From: a virus | DNA length: 25,236 bases | Virus record (IMG/VR): IMGVR_UViG_3300014501_000068 | Span: 1 to 25,236 of that record | Reading direction: 5' to 3' (one strand) | Shown here: piece by piece, positions 20,624 to 25,236 of the stretch | Layout: the number at the start of each line of letters is the position of its first letter | Numbering within the stretch: position 1 is the first letter of the stretch | Position numbers and translations under genes: made by a program | Notes under the pieces: model-generated | What the model was told of the DNA's origin: nothing | What the model saw: the letters and a program-made list of their open reading frames with translations, nothing else | Databases searched by the model: none

Positions 20624-20826
20624 CGCCCGCCTCACTCGATGCCCGCGCGCCCGGCTGTGGCTGCGTTCATGGTAAGCATCGCAACCCGTGCTTCGTGGTC
20701 GTGCGCTCTGGTCCGGGCTGGGCTGCTATCTGCGGGTGCGACGGTGGGCCCGCACCCCAGGAGCGAGTTTTGCAAACCGCAGTCATTGTTGACGCGGCCG
20801 AGACGCAGCCGGAGGTGACGAAATGA
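20620..20826 (+). CDS. Cys-rich small protein (68 aa)
   Basis: ATG at 20620 in an ATGA overlap. Cys 13 and 15 (PGCGCVHGKHRNPC), 24, 38 and 40 (AAICGCDG) could bind zinc with His 17 or 20. The central strand (CFVVVRSGPGWAAICGC) suggests a small beta fold. The C-terminus is polar. No family is recognised. Confidence 0.68.
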   Translation: MTPASLDARAPGCGCVHGKHRNPCFVVVRSGPGWAAICGCDGGPAPQERVLQTAVIVDAAETQPEVTK

Positions 20827-21074
20827 GCGCGCTTGCCGATCGTTTACGTGAAGCTGCGAGTAACCCGTTTGCTCTGGACGCGAACGACCTGCGTTCTGCG
20901 GCTTCCGCTCTCGACGCCGACGCATCCTCGAAGGCCGTCACCCAGGCCTTGGTCGAGGTGCATGACCGGATCAAAGACAAAGCCGCGTTCCTGAAGCGTC
21001 ACGGCTTCGATGAGTTTGAGCGCGGCATGCAGGAGGCGGCCGAAACAGTCCGTCTGATGATGGAGGGCAAGTAG
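20823..21074 (+). CDS. Small helical hypothetical protein (83 aa)
   Basis: ATG at 20823 in an ATGA overlap. The sequence is helical throughout, with a charged coiled-coil-like middle (TQALVEVHDRIKDKAAFLKR) and an amphipathic end (RGMQEAAETVRLMMEGK). No Cys or membrane segment. It ends in TAG with the next ATG immediately after. Confidence 0.72.
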   Translation: MSALADRLREAASNPFALDANDLRSAASALDADASSKAVTQALVEVHDRIKDKAAFLKRHGFDEFERGMQEAAETVRLMMEGK

Positions 21075-21212
21075 ATGCAGGACGAGATTTGCATTGACTG
21101 CGGCTGCATCGTCTCGATGACCGCCGAGCACGATGGTGTCCCAACTCCGGTTGACGGACACACGGACGGCGACGACGTGGTGTGCGACAAGTGCTGGGAG
21201 AAGCGCGCGTGA
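21075..21212 (+). CDS. Cys-rich zinc microprotein (45 aa)
   Basis: ATG at 21075, directly after a stop. Cys 6, 9 and 11 (EICIDCGCIV) and Cys 37 and 40 (VVCDKCWEK) bracket an acidic loop with two His. It is likely to bind one zinc. It overlaps the next gene as GTGA. Function is unknown. Confidence 0.68.
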   Translation: MQDEICIDCGCIVSMTAEHDGVPTPVDGHTDGDDVVCDKCWEKRA

Positions 21213-21511
21213 GCCCCGCTGTTGATCGGGCGGCGCACGAAATCGCCCAGGCCGCGATCGAAATGGGCGAGAGGGTTGCCGAGCTCGACCGGACGGGGGC
21301 TTGCGTAACCTACGACCTGTATACTTTGGCGCTTGACGCCTCTCGCCGGCACCTCGTCAACCCGGTCCGGGCGCTTACCGCCGCTGACGACCTCATTCGA
21401 GGACTGAGAGACTTTCTACGGGGGCCCAAGACGCTGCCTCGTTCGCGGTACGGGATGTACGGTCCGAATTGCAGGCTCGAAGAATACGACAAGGGCTGGT
21501 GGAACGCATGA
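21209..21511 (+). CDS. Hypothetical protein (100 aa)
   Basis: GTG at 21209 overlaps the previous stop (GTGA); the frame is open further up but overlaps the 45-aa gene. It is helical (AVDRAAHEIAQAAIEMGERV, then DLYTLALDASRRHL), with a basic, aromatic C-terminus (RSRYGMYGPNCRLEEYDKGW). No family is recognised. Confidence 0.7.
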   Translation: MSPAVDRAAHEIAQAAIEMGERVAELDRTGACVTYDLYTLALDASRRHLVNPVRALTAADDLIRGLRDFLRGPKTLPRSRYGMYGPNCRLEEYDKGWWNA

Positions 21512-21705
21512 CCGCTGACTTTCAATTCCGCTGCCAAGCCTGCGGCGTGGTCAAGACGTACAACCTCGACCCCGAGAAGGTGCGCTCCTGGCTAGCGGGC
21601 GCGCTGATTCAAGACCTGTTCCCCGAGATTGAGGACCGCGAGATTATGATTTCGCAAACCTGTGGCGATTGCTTCGACAAGTTGTTTGCCGGGATGGACG
21701 ACTGA
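21508..21705 (+). CDS. Zinc-ribbon small protein (65 aa)
   Basis: ATG at 21508 in an ATGA overlap. A split zinc site is formed by FRCQACG (Cys 9 and 12) and QTCGDC (Cys 52 and 55), with a helical insert of about 40 residues (PEKVRSWLAGALIQDLFPEI) between them. This arrangement is like the zinc hooks of small nucleic-acid-binding proteins. Function is unknown. Confidence 0.7.
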   Translation: MTADFQFRCQACGVVKTYNLDPEKVRSWLAGALIQDLFPEIEDREIMISQTCGDCFDKLFAGMDD

Positions 21706-21818
21706 TGAACGCCAAGAAGAAGCGTGAGGTCGTGGACGCTATCGCCTCACTCTTGGCCCTGGGGTTGGGCTTTGCTGGCATCATCGGGATTTATTGCACC
21801 TTCGTGGTGCCGCAATGA
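21705..21818 (+). CDS. Single-pass membrane microprotein (37 aa)
   Basis: ATG at 21705 shares a base with the preceding TGA, and its TGA overlaps the ATPase ATG. A basic N-terminus (MNAKKKREVVDAI) is followed by one membrane helix (LLALGLGFAGIIGIYCTFVV). The positive-inside rule puts the N-terminus in the cytoplasm. Role unknown. Confidence 0.65.
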   Translation: MNAKKKREVVDAIASLLALGLGFAGIIGIYCTFVVPQ

Positions 21819-23029
21819 GCGCGCTCGCCTTTCGCCCCGTAGCCGCGACCGCGCGCCGAGCCAAGGTCCTGTTGCTCGGTGAAGCCGGGTCGGGGAAAAC
21901 CCACGCGGCGCTGACCTTCCCGAAACCTGCCGTCATCGACGCCGAGGGCAGCATCGACTGGTTCGCCGACCGCTTTGACTTCGTTGCGGTCCCGACCAAG
22001 AGCTACGCCGACGTGCGCGACCTCATCAAGAGCGTTCGCGCCGGGCGAGTGCCGTGCGAGACGTTGGTCATCGACTCGCTGACCTCCATTTACAACGGGC
22101 TCCTCAACGCGGCGTCCAGCGAACGCGAGGACCTGCGTCCGCTGGATTGGGGCCGGATCAAGCGCAAGTTCTCGTCCCTCTTGGACGAGCTTTACCACCA
22201 GTTGCCGATGAACGTCGTCTGCATCGGCTGGATCAAGCCCGAGTACGCCAAGCCCGGCGACAACATCAACGGGCAAGTCGTGAAGGCGAACGACCTGGTG
22301 AAGATCGGCGAGACGTTCGACGGCGACAAGAAGACGCTGTACGCCTTCGACTTCGTGTTCAAGCTAGAAGTCGTCAAGGGCAAGTATTTCGCGACCGTGG
22401 TCAAGAGCCGGTCGGGGGCGCTCAAGGCGGGTCAGAAGATCGCGGACTTCTCCTGGAAGACGCTGGCCCCGTTGCTGCCCTCGGGGGGCGATGACTACCA
22501 CGGGATGACGGACGAGGAGCAGATCGTTCGTGACGGCGGCGTTTTGGAGACGCAGGACGATTCGGCCGGCGATCGTGGCTCCTCGGTCACCCCACCGCCT
22601 CAAAACGCCACCACGGGCACGGAGGACGGCAAGGACGAGGCGCTACGCACGAAGATTGCCGACCAGTGTCGCCGGGGCTTCGCGGCCTTGTCGTTCACGG
22701 CGGAGAAGGACTACTACGAGGCCATCCTCGCCGCCACGGGGCGCAAGGTCCCGGGCTTCTCGTGGCCGACGCTGGAGACCGACGAGCTTGTCTCCCTCTC
22801 GAAGCACCTCGTCGCCCTGTTCGTGGCGCAGCAGGCCACCAAGTTCTGCTCTCTGTGTGAAGCGCCCACGGGCCAGGAGCACGAGTACGACGAGTACGGC
22901 AACCCGTGTGAGAACGACCAAAGCGAAGCCGCGATGAAAGTCCGGGCCGACGCCGTGACCCTGGACTCCCCGCGTGGTCCGGCTGCGACCCTCGAAGATG
23001 AAGTCCCCGATCTAAGTTTGCCGCTCTAG
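21815..23029 (+). CDS. Sak4-like RecA/AAA-family recombination ATPase (404 aa)
   Basis: ATG at 21815 is chosen for its ATGA overlap. Walker A is LLLGEAGSGKTHAAL (22-29), followed by VIDAEGSIDWF, and Walker B is ETLVIDSLTS (83-88). LPMNVVCIGWIKPEYA and FKLEVVKGKYFATVVKSR are typical of the Sak4/AAA_24 group of phage ATPases, which promote strand annealing or recombination with single-strand binding proteins. Residues after about 240 are variable and include an extra domain with FCSLC (Cys 345 and 348), His 356 and Cys 365, a possible zinc site not in the usual Sak4 core. It is the largest gene of the rightward block. No separate SSB is visible nearby. Confidence 0.8.
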   Translation: MSALAFRPVAATARRAKVLLLGEAGSGKTHAALTFPKPAVIDAEGSIDWFADRFDFVAVPTKSYADVRDLIKSVRAGRVPCETLVIDSLTSIYNGLLNAASSEREDLRPLDWGRIKRKFSSLLDELYHQLPMNVVCIGWIKPEYAKPGDNINGQVVKANDLVKIGETFDGDKKTLYAFDFVFKLEVVKGKYFATVVKSRSGALKAGQKIADFSWKTLAPLLPSGGDDYHGMTDEEQIVRDGGVLETQDDSAGDRGSSVTPPPQNATTGTEDGKDEALRTKIADQCRRGFAALSFTAEKDYYEAILAATGRKVPGFSWPTLETDELVSLSKHLVALFVAQQATKFCSLCEAPTGQEHEYDEYGNPCENDQSEAAMKVRADAVTLDSPRGPAATLEDEVPDLSLPL

Positions 23030-23040
23030 GAGAAACCGCA

Positions 23041-23481
23041 ATGAACAAAGTGCGCCTGCGTAAGCTCGCCTCCGTGTTGGAGAACTACGCCACCGAGAAG
23101 AAGAAACTCGTCGTGCCGTTGGACCGCTTCGACATGGACCACTGGTTTCGCCACGACTACACCGAGCCGAAACAACGGGGCTGCGGTACAGCGGCGTGTG
23201 CGGTCGGTTTCGCGATGCTGCACCCGTGGTTCCAAAAGCAGGGGCTTGTCCCGACTAACGACGTGACGCTGGAACCCTCAGCAGATGACGCTTGCCTCAA
23301 TGCCGCTCCGAAGTTCGAGGGAACGATATACCGGGCGATTGAGGACTTCTTCGACATCGACGAGGAGGCTAAGCGGCATTTATTCATGCCCGGGTCATAC
23401 GAAGGACTGTGGGTCGTGCGCCCTCTCACGGTCGCTCGTCGCATCCGCGAGTACGTCAAGACAGGCGTAGTCCCCGAGTGA
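23041..23481 (+). CDS. Hypothetical protein with CGTAACAVG core (146 aa)
   Basis: ATG at 23041 with AGGAGAAACCGCA upstream. The segment FDMDHWF then CGTAACAVGFAMLHPWF is the conserved core of a common phage and plasmid family of unknown function, followed by a helical C-terminus (YRAIEDFFDIDEEAKRHLF). It shares this core pattern with the 140-aa protein at 20201. The Cys pair could be catalytic or structural; nothing in the sequence decides. Confidence 0.75.
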   Translation: MNKVRLRKLASVLENYATEKKKLVVPLDRFDMDHWFRHDYTEPKQRGCGTAACAVGFAMLHPWFQKQGLVPTNDVTLEPSADDACLNAAPKFEGTIYRAIEDFFDIDEEAKRHLFMPGSYEGLWVVRPLTVARRIREYVKTGVVPE

Positions 23482-23840
23482 CCCCCGACCTCAACGAGAC
23501 ACGCGAGCCCCGCAAGCGCTACTTTTCTTTCCGTGAATGGTGGGAGCAAGTCGGCAAATGGATTCCGCCTAGTAACGACGAGTCCCGTCGTGCGGAGTAC
23601 GCGGCCGAAATGGGTTGGACTTCCGGCGTATCTCGGTACGTAGTCTCGTACGACGCGACGCGGCGTGAGGAGCGAGGCCGTATCCACGCGCTCGTCGCCT
23701 CCCTCCGTTCTGAAGCCCGAGAAGCCCACAACGAAGAAGGCTGGGGCTTCGAGCCAATGGCGAAGATGAAAGCTGGTATTGCGGATCGCATCGACGCTGC
23801 TCTTGGCGGGCGCTCTCCCGATGCAGGTGACGCGCGGTGA
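23478..23840 (+). CDS. Hypothetical protein (120 aa)
   Basis: GTG at 23478 in a GTGA overlap; the upstream open frame is a shadow of the previous gene. The N-terminal region is aromatic and basic (KRYFSFREWWEQVGKWI), and the rest is helical and charged (EERGRIHALVASLRSEAREA). No family is recognised. Confidence 0.7.
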   Translation: MTPDLNETREPRKRYFSFREWWEQVGKWIPPSNDESRRAEYAAEMGWTSGVSRYVVSYDATRREERGRIHALVASLRSEAREAHNEEGWGFEPMAKMKAGIADRIDAALGGRSPDAGDAR

Positions 23841-24280
23841 AGCGGTCGGACATCGTTCGGAAAACGGCTATGAAGAAAAGCCGGAAGCCGATCGCACACA
23901 GGAACGTCGCACGGCGTGACCCAGCCCTCGCGTCCCTGCAACGGGAGAAGGTCCTGGAGCGGGACGGGTATCGATGCGCGGTTGAGACTTGGCAACCGCT
24001 TATCGGCTGGCTCGTGTGCGGCCTGGAGCATCGACTTGAAACCGCGCACGTCTTTCGTCGGCACAAATGCGGCGACGCGATCTACGATCCCGACGTTGCG
24101 GTCACCGCCTGCAAGTGGTGCCGCGACATCATCGACTGTCGCTGTCACCCGAATCACTTTGGTACGGCGCGCTTCCCCTCTGAGGCCCTCGACCGGGCGC
24201 AAGCCTGCGTGCGGAGATACGAGGCGGAGCGCGAGAAGAACGGGCGAGCCGTCGTCAAGCTAAAGGAGAGAAGCAAGTGA
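23837..24280 (+). CDS. HNH-like nuclease (147 aa)
   Basis: GTG at 23837 in a GTGA overlap. A basic N-terminus leads to LQREKVLERDGYRCAV, the standard opening of HNH nucleases. Then come a Cys (61), ETAHVFRRHKCGD with the first catalytic-type His (71), and DPDVAVTACKWCRD with the CxxC that closes the zinc finger (Cys 92 and 95). The second and third H/N positions are atypical: DPDV stands where a DxxN is usual, and the final His is not in the usual place. It may be a degenerate or variant HNH enzyme. HNH enzymes in this position serve as nicking or homing nucleases or in packaging; here it lies in the early block. Confidence 0.68.
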   Translation: MKRSDIVRKTAMKKSRKPIAHRNVARRDPALASLQREKVLERDGYRCAVETWQPLIGWLVCGLEHRLETAHVFRRHKCGDAIYDPDVAVTACKWCRDIIDCRCHPNHFGTARFPSEALDRAQACVRRYEAEREKNGRAVVKLKERSK

Positions 24281-24873
24281 GCACCACACCCGAGACTGGT
24301 GGGGACCGCGCGCAAGAACTCGACCTCGACTCCTTGGAGGCGCTTGCGAAAGCGGCAACGCCGGGGCCGTGGCGCGTTCACGGCATCGACGTTTACACAG
24401 ACGACGACTCCTCGATGGTGGCGAATGGAAGCTATTGCGATGCACAGGGCGGGGAGAATGACACCGCTTTCATCGCCGCCGCAAACCCGCAAACGGTCCT
24501 CGAACTCATCCGCCACCTCCGTGCTGCCGGTGACGGCCGATTCATTCGGATCGCCGAACAGAACGCCGAGGTGATGCGTCGCTTTGGTGACGTACCCGAC
24601 GTGCGCGAGAAGAACGGCCTCGGCAACGGCTTTCTTCAAGGCGTCGATTGGGCGCTGAATCGAGGCCGCGCTGCCGGTGACGAGCATGGACCGGGGCATG
24701 AAGTCGTCGCGGCAGGGCTGAGCGATGACGATATGCTCGACTTCGCCAAGCCGCTAGCCCCGATTGCTATGGAGCAGCGTTCTCTGCGCTGGCGCATTGT
24801 CGAGATACTGAACCGGCTGAACGCCGCCGGATTCACGGTTACTCGTCAAGACGCCGCCGAGGGTTCACGATGA
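24277..24873 (+). CDS. Ead/Ea22-like protein (198 aa)
   Basis: GTG at 24277 in a GTGA overlap. The N-terminal half carries EALAKAATPGPWRVHG, a glycine/asparagine turn (MVANGSY) and NDTAFIAAANPQTVLELIRH, the recognised layout of phage Ead/Ea22-type early proteins of unknown role. The C-terminal half is helical and specific to this phage (LRWRIVEILNRLNAAGFTVT). Ea22-like genes usually sit in early operons that are not needed for growth under standard conditions. Confidence 0.75.
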   Translation: MSTTPETGGDRAQELDLDSLEALAKAATPGPWRVHGIDVYTDDDSSMVANGSYCDAQGGENDTAFIAAANPQTVLELIRHLRAAGDGRFIRIAEQNAEVMRRFGDVPDVREKNGLGNGFLQGVDWALNRGRAAGDEHGPGHEVVAAGLSDDDMLDFAKPLAPIAMEQRSLRWRIVEILNRLNAAGFTVTRQDAAEGSR

Positions 24874-25079
24874 GCACCGTAACCGTTCGCCAGTGCGCGA
24901 ATTGCGCCGATACTATGCGCCCGCGAGGCAAGTGGTCCCCGCATTGGTGCGCGCCGTGCGACGTTGCGCGGATGCGGCATATCGGCGCGTTCTTGGCACA
25001 CGCTGCCGGTGAGCCGTACGAGCCAAGCGTCGATGACCGTGTGGCTGAGAGCGACGTTCCAGAATGGAAGCCACGATGA
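24870..25079 (+). CDS. Zinc-ribbon small protein (69 aa)
   Basis: ATG at 24870 in an ATGA overlap. CANC (Cys 9 and 12) and CAPC (Cys 27 and 30), separated by a basic loop with a Trp/His pair, form a small zinc ribbon. A helix (DVARMRHIGAFLAHAAG) and an acidic tail follow. Function is unknown. Confidence 0.7.
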   Translation: MSTVTVRQCANCADTMRPRGKWSPHWCAPCDVARMRHIGAFLAHAAGEPYEPSVDDRVAESDVPEWKPR

Positions 25080-25236
25080 GCGACCCAGCGGCCCGCGAAG
25101 CCTTGGTGCGGAGAGCGCGGGCTCCTGAAGCCGACGCGCTCGACGTATTCGAGCGACGGAGGATGATCGCGGCTCTTTGCGACCTCGTCGAAGAACAAGC
25201 CCGCCTCATAGCCGGACCCGCCACGCCCGTTCCAGA
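25076..25236 (+). CDS. Partial hypothetical protein, cut by right edge
   Basis: ATG at 25076 in an ATGA overlap. The frame is open to the right edge, 53 full codons. The visible part is helical and Ala/Arg/Glu-rich (REALVRRARAPEADALDVFE, then ALCDLVEEQARLIAG). It continues the coupled early chain. No family is recognised. Confidence 0.6.
   Translation, partial: MSDPAAREALVRRARAPEADALDVFERRRMIAALCDLVEEQARLIAGPATPVP

Noticed and set aside
1-25236. CRISPR array, integrase, reverse transcriptase or diversity-generating repeat pair
   Set aside because: No regularly spaced repeats, no integrase or reverse-transcriptase motifs and no template/variable repeat pair was seen by eye.

Overview
This GC-rich window is part of the genome of a tailed double-stranded DNA phage (Caudoviricetes), or of a prophage. 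It encodes a large terminase, a portal protein, a proline- and glutamate-rich scaffold-like protein, an HK97-fold-like major capsid protein and a beta-helix tail spike, together with a dense set of small early-type genes. The tail spike begins only about 2.8 kb after the capsid gene, with no tape-measure gene between them, and the portal is about the size of the P22 portal. Both points lean towards a podovirus-like virion, but the left end is cut, so this is inference. No integrase, DNA polymerase, lysis enzyme or tRNA gene is visible. Three apparently leaderless promoters would fit a host that tolerates leaderless mRNA, such as Actinobacteria or Deinococcota; the host cannot be fixed from this sequence.

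Layout: two blocks diverge from about 17.1-17.3 kb. The leftward (minus-strand) block runs from about 17.1 kb to the left edge. It starts with a two-finger zinc-ribbon gene and a run of very small coupled genes (17.1-13.5 kb), including two membrane proteins. The probable small terminase (13.5-12.8 kb), three small genes, TerL (12.0-10.0 kb), two zinc-finger genes and the portal (9.3-7.2 kb) follow. At 6.8-6.4 kb two terminator hairpins enclose a promoter-like site and about 180 nt of potentially structured RNA. A 41-residue extremely basic protein, the scaffold-like protein and the capsid protein come next, then a structural gene cluster and the tail spike, which runs off the left edge.

The rightward (plus-strand) block starts at 17.3 kb with a leaderless promoter overlapped by three 10-bp direct repeats and a gene for a helix-turn-helix protein. 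It continues as more than 20 small genes, most in overlapping chains. Many encode CxxC zinc-knuckle microproteins. The few recognisable functions are a Sak4-like RecA/AAA-family recombination ATPase with an added C-terminal Cys motif, an HNH-like nuclease and an Ead/Ea22-like protein. This looks like the early, host-takeover and DNA-metabolism region.

Translation signals stand out. At least 23 junctions are 4-nt ATGA/GTGA overlaps, which was used to choose many starts. Two of the most important late genes, capsid and large terminase, have no ATG/GTG/TTG start where homology-like coding begins: the capsid gene appears to start at ATT behind a perfect AGGAGG, and the terminase at ACG or by another unusual route. 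These starts, the promoter/repeat modules and the enclosed RNA segment are the points most worth checking.
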